From contig JADKAQ010000004.1 of the NCBI GenBank assembly GCA_016719105.1, forward strand, positions 186,001 through 250,000: 64,000 bases of DNA. Direction: 5' to 3'. The DNA is from Gemmatimonadota bacterium (lineage in GTDB: Bacteria > Gemmatimonadota > Gemmatimonadetes > Gemmatimonadales > Gemmatimonadaceae). The notes beneath the pieces are model-generated. The model saw only the letters and a list, made by a program, of their open reading frames with translations. It was not told where the DNA came from and did no database searches. A program made the translations under genes and the position numbers. Below, piece after piece: positions 17,114 through 29,894 of this stretch (position 1 is the first letter of the stretch; every line of letters begins with the position of its first letter).

Positions 17114-20100
17114 ATGACGAGGAACTGTCTGACGGGACGAGCCGGGCCTGCCCCCGGCGTAAGCACACGACGTCGGTGGGCCCTCGCGCTCGCGCTGGCG
17201 ATTGGCATCACGCCGATCGCGGCACGGGCGCAGGCGACGGGTGTCGTCGCCGGATCGGTGGTGGACGCCCGCACGCTTCGCGGCGTGGATGGGGCGCAAG
17301 TGTCCGTTGAAGGCGGGACACTGGGCGCCCTCACCGACGCCAGCGGCGGCTTCCGCATCGCGGGGGTCACCGGTGCGCAGGTCACGTTGCAGGTGCGGCG
17401 CATCGGCTACCGTCCATCCTCCCAAGTCGTGCGCGTCGGGCGAACCGACATCCGGATCACGCTTACGGAGCAGGTGGCGACGCTCAGCGAGTTGGTGATC
17501 ACCGGGACGGCCGAGCCGGTCGAGAAGCGATCGATCGGCAACTCCGTGACGAAGGTGGACGCCGCAGCGGTGCAGAGCATCGCCCCAGCGGCCGATGTCT
17601 CCAGCCTCATCAACGGCCGCGCGCCGGGGGTGGTGCTGATGGGTGGGTCGGGGGCGGTCGGCTCCGGTCCGCGTATCCGCGTGCGCGGTGCCGCGTCGCT
17701 GTCGCTCTCCGACCAGCCGCTCATCTACATCGATGGCATTCGCGTGCCCAACGACGTGTCGCAGGGGCCGCAGTCGCAGTTCTTCTCGTCAGGCGTCATC
17801 TCGCGCATGAACGACCTCGATCCCGAGAACATCGAGAGCATCGAGGTCATCAAGGGGCCGTCGGCGGCCACGCTGTATGGCACCGAGGCCAACAACGGCG
17901 TCATCCAGATCACGACGAAGCGCGGCAAGGCCGGACGCGCCGTGACCACGCTCAACACGCGCTTGGGGAACAACTGGTTCCAGGGAGCCGAGGGGCGCAT
18001 TGGCAGGACGTACCGCCGCCTTGCCGACGGCTCGATCTCGGCGTGGAATCCCGTAGCGGTGGAGCGTGCGGAGGGGCGCGACCTGTTCAACAATGGCCTC
18101 TCCCAGAGCTACAACATGGGGATCAACGGCGGGTCCGATATGGCTCGCTACAACTTCAACGGCACGTACGACAACGATAAGGGGATCGAGCCGACCAACC
18201 ACCTGTGGCGGTGGAGCGGTGCGGGAAATGTCTCGATCTCGCCGTACAAGTCGCTCGACATTCAGGCTTCGTTCAATACCTCTCAGGGACGCATCAACGT
18301 TCCGCAGGAGGCCGGCGGCGGTGCCTGGTTCTCGCTGTACTTCGGCCAGACGCCGGTGACCGACGCCGAGAAGCTGCGTCGCGGCTACTACTCGGCACCG
18401 CCCGAAGCGTTCTGGGGTGCGTTCAAGCAGTATCAGGACGTGAAGCGCACCACGGGATCTCTTGCGTTCAACCACCGGGTGGGCACCTGGCTCAGCCAGC
18501 GCCTCATCGTCGGCAACGACTTCACGGGGGAGAACAACGTCAACCAGACGCAGCGGATGGGACCGTTCTTCCGCCAGTTCTTCGGCAACCCCACGGACCA
18601 GAACGGCACGAAGCTCACGCGCCGCCGGGAGCTGGCGGTGACGTCGGTCGACTACGCCGCGACGGCCAAGAAGATGCTGTTCGGCTTCCAGACGTCGACG
18701 TCGTTCGGCGCGCAGTACTTCAAGCGGCAGACGTACGCGCTGGCCGCGCGCGGCGAGGGATTCCCGGCCGGCGGACTGACGCTGGTCGACGCTGCCGCGA
18801 CGACGTTTGGCGGCGAGGACTTCTTCGAGAACTCGACGCTCGGCTTCTACGGCCAGGAGCAGTTCAACCTGAACGACCGCCTGTACTTCACGGCGGCGAT
18901 TCGCGTTGACAACAACTCGGCGTTCGGCGAGGACTTCTCGTGGACGACCTACCCGAAAGTTGCCGGAACGTGGGTGATCAACGAAGAGCCGTGGTTCAAG
19001 CTCGGGTGGATCAACCAGCTCAAGCTGCGCGCGGCCTATGGGCAGACCGGGCAGCAACCGGCAGTGAACTCCGCGCTGCGCACCTACTCGGCCACGACGG
19101 GTGGTGATGGCGCGTCTGCGGTCACGCCGCAGTCGCTTGGTAACGCCAACCTCAAGCCGGAGCGCGGGGCCGAGATCGAGTTCGGCTTCGACGGCGCGTT
19201 TCTCAACGAGCGCCTGAGCGCCGACCTCACGTTCTATCGTCGCAACACCAGCGACGGCATCCTGTCGCAGGATGTGGCGCCGTCGTCGGGCTTCTCGGGA
19301 TCGCGCTTCATCAACATCGGCGGGATCCAGAGCCAGGGGGTCGAGCTGGCGACGCGCTTGAATGCCTACTCCAGCAACAATCTCAACGTCGACTTCGGCT
19401 TCAACATCTCGAAGAACGACAACCAGGTGACCGACCTCGGCGACTTGCCGCTGGCGGTGGACCAGAATGGTAACAAGTACATCCAGGTCGGGGCGCAGCG
19501 TCACATCGTCGGGAAGCCGGTGGCGTCGTATTACGACCTCAAGGTCGTGAAGGCCGACTTCGATGCGACGACCAAGCGCGCCATCAACATGATCTGCGAT
19601 GACGGCAAGGGTGGCACGGTGGCCTGCCTCACGTCGCTCGGCCAGCCCAATGCGCCGCGCGTCTTCATCGGGCGTCCTGACCCGAGCCTCGAAGGGTCGT
19701 TCAACTCGACGGTCACGCTCTACCGCTCGTGGCGCCTGTACGCGCAGTTCGACTTCAAGGGTGGCAACCGCATCCTGAACAACAACGACCGCGCGCGTTG
19801 CCAGGTGTTTGCGCAGTGCCTCGCCAACCTCGAACCGGAGAAGTACGACCCGGTCTACGTGGCGCAGATCCAGTCGTCGAACATCCTGCGGCATTGGGTT
19901 TACCAGGACGCGAGCTTCACGCGCTTGCGCGAGGTGTCGGTGGCGTATCAAATGGCGCCACGCTGGGCGCAGTTGGTGGGGGCACGGAGCGGTTCGCTCA
20001 CGCTGTCCGGGCGCAACCTCGCGCTCTGGACGTCGTACGGCGGCACCGACCCGGAGAACTTCTTCTCCCTCGAGCAGTTCGCGCGCACCGAGCAGGCCCA

Positions 20101-20149
20101 GGTGCCGCCGCTGGCCCAGGTGATGTTCTCGCTCTCGCTCAGCTTCTGA
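17114..20149 (+). CDS. SusC/RagA-family TonB-linked outer membrane protein
   Basis: This 1011-residue outer-membrane transporter starts at the ATG at 17114 with GGAGG at 17103-17107. The order is a signal peptide (RRRWALALALAIGITPIAARAQA), a carboxypeptidase-like regulatory domain (VAGSVVDARTLRGVDGAQVSV), a plug (INGRAPGVVLM, RIRVRGAASLSLSDQPLIYIDG, ESIEVIKGPSAATLYG, ANNGVIQITTK) and a barrel ending in VMFSLSLSF. SusC-type proteins bind a SusD lipoprotein lid and import glycans or peptides using TonB energy. The SusD partner follows 34 bases later. No glycosidase is nearby, but two peptidases are, so peptides or wall fragments are the likely cargo. Confidence 0.93.
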   Translation: MTRNCLTGRAGPAPGVSTRRRWALALALAIGITPIAARAQATGVVAGSVVDARTLRGVDGAQVSVEGGTLGALTDASGGFRIAGVTGAQVTLQVRRIGYRPSSQVVRVGRTDIRITLTEQVATLSELVITGTAEPVEKRSIGNSVTKVDAAAVQSIAPAADVSSLINGRAPGVVLMGGSGAVGSGPRIRVRGAASLSLSDQPLIYIDGIRVPNDVSQGPQSQFFSSGVISRMNDLDPENIESIEVIKGPSAATLYGTEANNGVIQITTKRGKAGRAVTTLNTRLGNNWFQGAEGRIGRTYRRLADGSISAWNPVAVERAEGRDLFNNGLSQSYNMGINGGSDMARYNFNGTYDNDKGIEPTNHLWRWSGAGNVSISPYKSLDIQASFNTSQGRINVPQEAGGGAWFSLYFGQTPVTDAEKLRRGYYSAPPEAFWGAFKQYQDVKRTTGSLAFNHRVGTWLSQRLIVGNDFTGENNVNQTQRMGPFFRQFFGNPTDQNGTKLTRRRELAVTSVDYAATAKKMLFGFQTSTSFGAQYFKRQTYALAARGEGFPAGGLTLVDAAATTFGGEDFFENSTLGFYGQEQFNLNDRLYFTAAIRVDNNSAFGEDFSWTTYPKVAGTWVINEEPWFKLGWINQLKLRAAYGQTGQQPAVNSALRTYSATTGGDGASAVTPQSLGNANLKPERGAEIEFGFDGAFLNERLSADLTFYRRNTSDGILSQDVAPSSGFSGSRFINIGGIQSQGVELATRLNAYSSNNLNVDFGFNISKNDNQVTDLGDLPLAVDQNGNKYIQVGAQRHIVGKPVASYYDLKVVKADFDATTKRAINMICDDGKGGTVACLTSLGQPNAPRVFIGRPDPSLEGSFNSTVTLYRSWRLYAQFDFKGGNRILNNNDRARCQVFAQCLANLEPEKYDPVYVAQIQSSNILRHWVYQDASFTRLREVSVAYQMAPRWAQLVGARSGSLTLSGRNLALWTSYGGTDPENFFSLEQFARTEQAQVPPLAQVMFSLSLSF

Positions 20150-20183
20150 TCCCCTTCCGCCCGAACATGCCAGGAGAATACGC

Positions 20184-21464
20184 ATGACGAACCATCGCTC
20201 CATGTCGAGCGCGCGGCGGATCGCCCGAACCGGGATGGCCGTGCTGGCCGCCTCGCTCGGTAGCGGAGTCCTCACCGCGTGCAGCACCTTGCTCGAGGCC
20301 GACGCCCCGAGCCGTATCCTCGAATCGACGCTCCTTGTCCCCTCCAACGCCCCGGTGATCGTGGCCGGCGCCGTGGCGGACTTCGAGTGCGCATTCGGAA
20401 ACTTCATCCTCACGGGCGGGACGGTCGCCGACGAGTTCTCCGACTCGCAAGCGAACGCCGCCACGTGGGACATTGACCGACGCACCAACATTCCGTCCTC
20501 GGCACTCTATTCGACTGGCGCGTGCAACGGATTCGGGGTCTATACGCCGATCTCCACCGCGCGCTTCCAGGCCGACCAGGCCATCAAGCTGCTGGAGAAG
20601 TGGACGGACGCCGAGGTGACGGGACGCACGACGCTGATCGCCCGGGCCGCGGCATACGCCGGCTACTCGTACATCATGATGGGAGAGATGTTCTGCTCCG
20701 CGGCGTTCGATCTCGGACCGGAGTTGCAGCCGGCGGCAGTCTTCGCCCTCGCCGAACAGCGCTTCACACGGGCGATCGACACGCCAGGGGTGCCGTCCGA
20801 CATCAAGACCATGGCGCTCGTGGGTCGTGCGCGCGCGCGCATCAACCTCGGCAAGAAAGCCGAGGCGGCGGCCGATGCGGGTCAGGTCCCTGATGGCTTC
20901 GTGTTCACGGCGAAGACGACGGCAGCGGCAGGGCGGGCCGAGAACCGGCTGTTCCGTTTCAACAATACGAACGGGACCATCACGGTCGATTCGACGTTCC
21001 GCGGCCTCACGGTGAACGGCGTCCCGGATCCCCGTGTCCCGGTGGTGGACGCCGGGCGTGGTGGATCGATGCCCACGGTACGCCTCTGGACGCAGCAGAA
21101 GTACAAGGCGCTCACCGACGTGCTGCCGATCGCCACGTGGCGCGAGGCGCGGCTGATCCAGGCCGAAGCCGCTGGTGGCCAGACGGCGGTCGGGCTGATC
21201 AATGCGCTTCGCGCCCGGGCCGGTGTGAATCTCGCGCCATTCGCCAGCACAGTGGAAACGGCAATCCAGGCGCAGGTGCAGGAGGAGCGGCGTCGCGAGC
21301 TGTTCGTCGAGGGGCACCGGTTGTATGACACGATCCGTTTCAATGTGCCGCTCAAGCCGGCGGTCGGGGCCGCGTTCCCGAACGGCGGTGGTACATATGG
21401 CGCGAACAAGTGCCTCCCGCTTCCCGACGTGGAGCGGTTGAACAACCCGAGCATCGGCGGCTAG
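20184..21464 (+). CDS. SusD/RagB-family surface lipoprotein
   Basis: This 426-residue lipoprotein has an N-terminal signal with lipobox LTAC and acylation at C33. Helical repeat segments typical of SusD follow (YAGYSYIMMGEMFCSAAFD). The C-terminal REARLIQAEAAGGQ, INALRARAGV and QVQEERRRELFVEGHRLYD match the RagB_SusD conserved blocks. It forms the substrate-binding lid over the SusC barrel. It is shorter than many Bacteroidetes SusDs (about 500-600) and has no obvious glycan-specific features. A terminator-like hairpin follows. Confidence 0.9.
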   Translation: MTNHRSMSSARRIARTGMAVLAASLGSGVLTACSTLLEADAPSRILESTLLVPSNAPVIVAGAVADFECAFGNFILTGGTVADEFSDSQANAATWDIDRRTNIPSSALYSTGACNGFGVYTPISTARFQADQAIKLLEKWTDAEVTGRTTLIARAAAYAGYSYIMMGEMFCSAAFDLGPELQPAAVFALAEQRFTRAIDTPGVPSDIKTMALVGRARARINLGKKAEAAADAGQVPDGFVFTAKTTAAAGRAENRLFRFNNTNGTITVDSTFRGLTVNGVPDPRVPVVDAGRGGSMPTVRLWTQQKYKALTDVLPIATWREARLIQAEAAGGQTAVGLINALRARAGVNLAPFASTVETAIQAQVQEERRRELFVEGHRLYDTIRFNVPLKPAVGAAFPNGGGTYGANKCLPLPDVERLNNPSIGG

Positions 21465-21484
21465 TACGCCGGCCGCTGGACGAG

Positions 21485-21517
21485 GGGCTCGCATCCGCCG
21501 TGCGCGGGTGCGGGCCC
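21485..21517 (+). terminator. Hairpin downstream of the susD-like gene
   Basis: Arms 21485-21498 and 21504-21517 form a 14-bp stem with two G-T pairs and a 5-base loop, followed by TTCTGG. It lies 20 bases after the SusD stop. It may reduce read-through into the tricorn-like gene. Confidence 0.5.
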
Positions 21518-21599
21518 TTCTGGTTACGAGCGATTGACCCGCAGCGGATGCGCCGGCGGCGCCTGCGGTGAGCCACACCTGAAGAGGACACGAGGTTTC

Positions 21600-24928
<3,329 letters not shown>

Positions 24929-24932
<4 letters not shown>

Positions 24933-27289
24933 AGCGCGCGACGCGGACCCTCATCCTCGTCGGGTGTTTCGCGGGAACTCCCGCACATGCCCAGGAGCGC
25001 GCAGCGATCGGTCCCGAGCCGGCGTTCGCCCCCGTGGCGCGCGCCCTCACGACCTTCATCGAACGGGAGATGCGCGACAAGCGGATTCCCGCACTGTCGA
25101 TCGCGCTGGTCGACGACCAACGGACGGTGTGGAGTGCCGGCTTTGGCGAAGAAGATCGGGCGATCCATCGTCCCGCCGATGCGTCGACGGTCTATCGCGT
25201 AGGTTCGGTGTCGAAGCTGTTCACCGACATCGGCGTGATGCAGCTCGTCGAGCGTGGCGAGGTTGAGCTCGATGCACCGGTGTCCCGGTACGTGCCGGAC
25301 TTCACGCCAAAGAACTCGTCAGGCAAGGCGATCACGCTGCGGCAGTTGATGTCGCACTACTCCGGGCTGGTGCGCGAGCCACCGGCCGGGCACTACTTCG
25401 ACGACCGCGGGACGACGCTGGCGGCCACGGTGGCCTCGCTGAACGCGACGTCGATCGTCTATCCGCCGGAGACGAAGCGGAAGTACTCCAACGCGGGGAT
25501 CGCCGTGGTGGGGTATGTGCTCGAGCGTCGCAGCGGCGAGCCCTTCGCTGCGTACCTCAAGCGGAGTGTGCTGCAGCCCCTCGGGTTGACGTCGAGCGCC
25601 TTCGAGCCGGAGCCGGCGCTCGTCAGGCGCCTGGCGCATGGGGAGATGTGGACGCTGCACGACCGCAGCTTCGACGCGCCGAACTTCCAGCTCGGGATGT
25701 CGCCGGCGGGGAGCATGTACAGCACCATGCCTGACCTGGCGCGGTTCATGAGCGTGCTGTTTGCGGGTGGGCGCGGTCCAGGCGGTGCGGTCGTGAAGGC
25801 CGCGACGCTCGACTCGATGTGGCGACCGCAGTACGCGCCGCGCGGTGCGCGCGGCGGGGCGGGGCTCGGCTTCCAGGTCGGGGCGCTCGACGGCCGGCGC
25901 ATGGTAAGCCACGGCGGCGCGATCTACGGCTTTGCGACACAGCTGGCGGCGCTGCCTGACGAGAAGCTCGGCGTCGCGGTGAGCGCGGCCAAGGATGGGA
26001 TGAACGCCCTCACCGACCGCATCGCCGACGAAGCGTTGCGCCTGATGCTGGCCGCACGCGCGGGACGTCCGCTCCCGGCGCTCGACACCACGGCACTGCC
26101 TTCGCGTGCGCTCGCCGCGTCGCTGGCGGGGACGTACGTACGTGGCAACGTGACCGTCGACGTCGTGGCGCGCGACTCGACCATTGTCCTGCGGTCGACC
26201 GCGCTGGATCACCAGCAGGGGTTGCGCCGTTGGCGTGGCGATACGCTCCTGTCGGACGACGGCATGTCGTACGGCACCCGGGTGTGGCGCCGGGGCGGCG
26301 CCCTCGTGGTGGACGGCGTGTCATACGTGCGGCGCGCGCCTGAACGTCGCCTCCCGCCGGCGCCACCGGCGGCGTGGCGCGGGTTGGTGGGCGAGTACGG
26401 CTGGGATCACAACGTGCTCTACATCCTGGAGAAGGGGGGGCGCCTCACGGCGCTCATCGAGTGGTTCTTCGAGTATCCGCTCACGCGCATCTCGGACGAT
26501 GTCTACGCGTTCCCCAACTCCGGACTGTATGCGGGGGAACGCCTCGTCTTCACGCGCGACGCCAGGGGGCGCGCCTCGCAGGTGGAGGCGGCGAGCGTCG
26601 CCTTTCCGCGTCGCAGCTGGGTCGGCGAGGACGGCGATGTCTTCCGCATCACCCCGGTCAGGCCGGCCGAGGAGCTGCGGACCGCGGCGCTGGCGGCCAC
26701 TCCGCCGGTGGAGACGGGGGAATTCCGGCCGAGTGACCTGGCCGAGCTGGTGCTGCTGGACTCGACCATCCGCCTCGACGTCCGCTACGCGACCGACCGC
26801 AACTTCCTGAGCGTACCGGTCTACACGCAGGCGCGCGCCTTTCTCCAGCGGCCGGCGGCCGAGGCGCTCGTACGGGCGCACCGGCGGCTCAAGGCGTTAG
26901 GCTACGGGCTCCTGATCCACGATGGCTATCGCCCGTGGTACGTGACCAAGATGTTCCGGGACGGGACGCCGGTGGACAAGCACCAGTTCGTGGCTGATCC
27001 CAGCAAGGGGTCGCGGCACAACCGCGGGTGTGCGGTGGACCTCACGATGTACGACCTGCGCACCGGAGAGCCGGTGGTGACGACCGGCGGCTACGACGAG
27101 ATGTCGGACCGTTCCTACCCGGAGTATCCGGGCGGCACCTCGCGGCAGCGCGCCTTGCGCGAGATCCTGCGCTCGGCGATGGAGGCCGAGGGGTTCAGCG
27201 TGTACGAAGCCGAGTGGTGGCACTTCGACTACAAGGACTGGCGCCTATACCGGATCGGGAACCAGCGGTTCGAGGACTTCGCCCGTTAG
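24929..27289 (+). CDS. Fusion: class C beta-lactamase-like hydrolase + D-Ala-D-Ala dipeptidase (VanX/DdpX)
   Basis: This is a 786-residue secreted two-domain enzyme with a signal peptide ending near AHAQ (residues 18-21). Residues 35 to about 380 form a penicillin-binding/class C fold, with nucleophile motif SVSK at 93-96, YSN at 186-188 and HGG at 328-330. A beta-rich linker domain covers about 400-570. Residues about 580-780 are an M15D dipeptidase with zinc/catalytic residues H697 and D704 (RHNRGCAVDL) and E762 and H765 (EAEWWHFDY). The spacing equals that of VanX (7 and 3). It could trim D-Ala-containing stem peptides and then split D-Ala-D-Ala, i.e. recycle or scavenge cell-wall peptides. 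It overlaps the tricorn-like stop (ATGA). Confidence 0.9.
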
Positions 27290-27304
27290 GCACCCCCGCA
27301 ACCG

Positions 27305-27343
27305 ACGCGCGCCCCGCGGCAACCAGTGCCGCGGGGCGCGCGT
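27305..27343. terminator. 17-bp bidirectional hairpin
   Basis: Arms 27305-27321 and 27327-27343 are perfectly complementary over 17 bp with a 5-base loop. The hairpin sits between the convergent beta-lactamase/VanX gene and the DUF5916 gene. It is the strongest hairpin I found in the window, although it lacks a T-tract. Confidence 0.75.
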
Positions 27344-27406
27344 GCGTTGAGGCGTGTGGTGCGGCGTTCGTTGAGGCGTGCGTGCGCTGGCGGCGGAGGC
27401 CGGACG

Positions 27407-29749
27407 TCAGAAGGCGAACATCTGCGTGAACTTCACGATCAGCGCGCGCCCCGGCACGGGGCTGTCGGGCGTCAGGATGCGCTGGTCGTTGTACACGATG
27501 AACAGGTCGCTCAGCGGGTGGTGGATGATGTTGAAGCGCACGTTGGCATTGAACTGCTTGCTCGTCTCGTCGTACTGCGACAGCGCGTCGATGAACATGT
27601 TGGTGGTGAACGAGTAGTTCACGCGCGCGGTGAGGAGGTTGTTGACGAAGGCGAGGTTGGGCTCGGTGAGCGTGGCCGCCGTGCGCTGCACGCCGAGCGT
27701 GGCGCGCAGCTTGTAGTTGGCGCGGAAGGTCATCGACCCGTTGACCGTCTGCTGCGTCCCGTTGTACAGGCCACCGAAGAGGTAGCGCACATTGGCCGAG
27801 ATGGCGCGGCTCTGGTCGGAGATGGCGTAGAGCGACCACTCGTTCCAGGAGTAGCCACCGGGGGCGAGCGGTGCGCGCATCTTGCTGTTGGGGCGGAACG
27901 GCGCGTCGAGGCGATTGAAGGACGGGTTGGCCGCGATCTCGAAGACGGCCCCGTTGTTGAAGAACCAGGACTGTCCGGTGTGCAGCTTCTTGCTCACGAT
28001 GCGACCCTGCAGGTCCTCCTGGTAATCCCACCCCACGTGCGGGTGCAACTCGCGGATGCCGTGCGCCCGCAGCCAGGCGGAACGCGGACGGAGACCGGTG
28101 TCGAGCAGGTACTTCCGCATGTTGATGCGGCGATAGAAGCCCAGGTCGTTCTGGAAGCCGGGGCCGAGCTGCATGACGCCCCCCTTCCCGTGGAAGAAGT
28201 TGCCTTCCCAGTTGAGCGTGGTGCGCCAGGCGTAATCGCCCGCGGTGATCCCCGGCGTCTCGGTCTTCACGACGTAGGAGTTCCAGTCGAGGTTCCCGAA
28301 GAGGCGGATGTTGTTGTCGATGCCGTAGACGCGATTGAAGTAGTCGCCGCGCCGCGTCGTCGTGCCGGTGTCCGGTCCGCTGACATTGAGGCGCTGCATG
28401 GCGAAGACGCCGAAGTCGCTCCCCGACCGGCCGAGGTTCTGTCGGAAGCGGAAGACGCTGGAGTTGGCGCGCGGATTGACCTCGTCGCCGCGTTCGGAGA
28501 TGGAGAGGAGCCCAAGGCGTGACGACTCGGTGAGTTTGCCCGTGAGGCGGATCCCGCCGTCGATCGGGATCTGCAGGCCGGAGCGACTGAGTCCGATGCG
28601 GCGGGAGAAGAAGAGGAGGTTGTCCTCGTCAGGCGTGGGGGTGGGGTTCACGCGGTTGTTGCGCGCGGCATCGCCCACGTAGAAGACGCCGGAGTTCTCG
28701 AGGAAGAAGTCGCGCTTCTCGGGAAAGAACTGCGAGAACTGGGTGAGGTTGACCTGCTGCTCGTCGGCCTCGGCCTGCCCGAAGTCGGGATTGAGCGTGA
28801 CGTCGAGCGTGAGCCCCGGGGTGAGTGCGGCCTTGAGGTCGGCGCCGACATCCATCGCGTTGTTGTAGCGCGGATTGGGGCGCGCCGTGGTGCCGAGGTC
28901 GCGGATGGTGTTGGCGGCGACGTAGGGCTTGATGCGCAGGTCGCGGCCAGCTTTCCCCGTTTGGAGTCCGGCGAGGTTGCCGGCAAGCGAGATGCGATTG
29001 AGGTTGAAGGCGCGCGGGACCGGCGACCAGAAGTCGACCTCGTTCTTGCGCCGGATGTGGCGCGAGAAGTTGATCCCCCAGGTGGTGGTCCCCGACTTGT
29101 CGAAGCGGAGGGCTCGGAACGGGATGCGGATCTCGGCGGTCCAGCCGTCGGCGGCGCGGCGCGTGCGTACGTCCCACACGGCGTCCCAGCTCTGGTTCAC
29201 CTCGCGTCCCTCGAGCGCGACCTGCCGGTCGTGGCGCGCCCCTTCGACGTTGGTGCTGAAGACGTAGCCGTTGCGCCGGTCGCCGAAGGTGTCGAGGAGG
29301 ACCTCGAAGTCGTCCTGGTCCTCTTCCTTGAAGTCCTTCTTGATGTCGTTGACGACGAGCGCGTCGGGCGCGGAGTCGTGCAGTCGGGCGGCGATGTAGA
29401 GGTTGTCGTCGTCGAAGGCGACCCAGACGTCGGTCTCCTCGGTCGCGGGCTGGCCCGTGAGGGGTTCGCTCTGGACGAAGTCGGCGGCGGGGTCGGTCTT
29501 CTGCCAGACCGGTTCATCGAGGACGCCGTCGAGCCGGATGGCGCCGCCGGTAGGGACGGCGAGGAGTTCGCGGCGACCGTCGGGGGCATGGCGGCGGAGG
29601 CGGGCGCGGGTTCGCCGCGGTGATGCCGGCGCTCGCGTCGAGTCCGCGCCGGTCGATGCCTGTTGTGCGAGGGCGGGGATCGGCGCGGCCGCGAGTGCGG
29701 CGAGCAGGATCGTGCGCAGCAGCGCGGTGTTCGGGACGTGCACTGGCAT
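27407..29749 (-). CDS. DUF5916 outer-membrane-type protein with CBM9-like N-terminal domain
   Basis: This 780-residue exported protein has a signal peptide (RTILLAALAAAPIPALAQ). Residues about 70-230 look like a carbohydrate-binding family 9 sandwich: IRLDGVLDEPVWQ, TDVWVAFDDDNLYIAARLHD, DGWTAEIRIPFRALRF. The rest matches the DUF5916 pattern seen in TonB-dependent-like barrels of Bacteroidetes and Gemmatimonadota (INFSRHIRRKNE, FPEKRDFFLENSGVF, LFFSRRIGLS). The C-terminus ends KFTQMFAF, an outer-membrane aromatic end. Function is unknown; a surface ligand-binding barrel is the best guess. Confidence 0.82.
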   Translation of the reverse strand: MPVHVPNTALLRTILLAALAAAPIPALAQQASTGADSTRAPASPRRTRARLRRHAPDGRRELLAVPTGGAIRLDGVLDEPVWQKTDPAADFVQSEPLTGQPATEETDVWVAFDDDNLYIAARLHDSAPDALVVNDIKKDFKEEDQDDFEVLLDTFGDRRNGYVFSTNVEGARHDRQVALEGREVNQSWDAVWDVRTRRAADGWTAEIRIPFRALRFDKSGTTTWGINFSRHIRRKNEVDFWSPVPRAFNLNRISLAGNLAGLQTGKAGRDLRIKPYVAANTIRDLGTTARPNPRYNNAMDVGADLKAALTPGLTLDVTLNPDFGQAEADEQQVNLTQFSQFFPEKRDFFLENSGVFYVGDAARNNRVNPTPTPDEDNLLFFSRRIGLSRSGLQIPIDGGIRLTGKLTESSRLGLLSISERGDEVNPRANSSVFRFRQNLGRSGSDFGVFAMQRLNVSGPDTGTTTRRGDYFNRVYGIDNNIRLFGNLDWNSYVVKTETPGITAGDYAWRTTLNWEGNFFHGKGGVMQLGPGFQNDLGFYRRINMRKYLLDTGLRPRSAWLRAHGIRELHPHVGWDYQEDLQGRIVSKKLHTGQSWFFNNGAVFEIAANPSFNRLDAPFRPNSKMRAPLAPGGYSWNEWSLYAISDQSRAISANVRYLFGGLYNGTQQTVNGSMTFRANYKLRATLGVQRTAATLTEPNLAFVNNLLTARVNYSFTTNMFIDALSQYDETSKQFNANVRFNIIHHPLSDLFIVYNDQRILTPDSPVPGRALIVKFTQMFAF

Positions 29750-29894
29750 TCGGGGCGGGGGCGAGGGCGGTGCGCGGTGTGCTGGGACTTTACGCGCGCC
29801 CTGCCACGAGTGCTACACCCTTGCGCACGCTTCGCGGGTGGCGGTGGCGGCCGCTCGCGTCGCGGCGTGGTGCTGTGGCGTTCCGGTGCCGGTG

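Noticed and set aside
17789..20491. 900-residue open frame antisense to the SusC-like gene
   Set aside because: Arg/Val/His-rich sequence without domains, fully shadowing a well-supported TonB-dependent protein; an artefact of high G+C.
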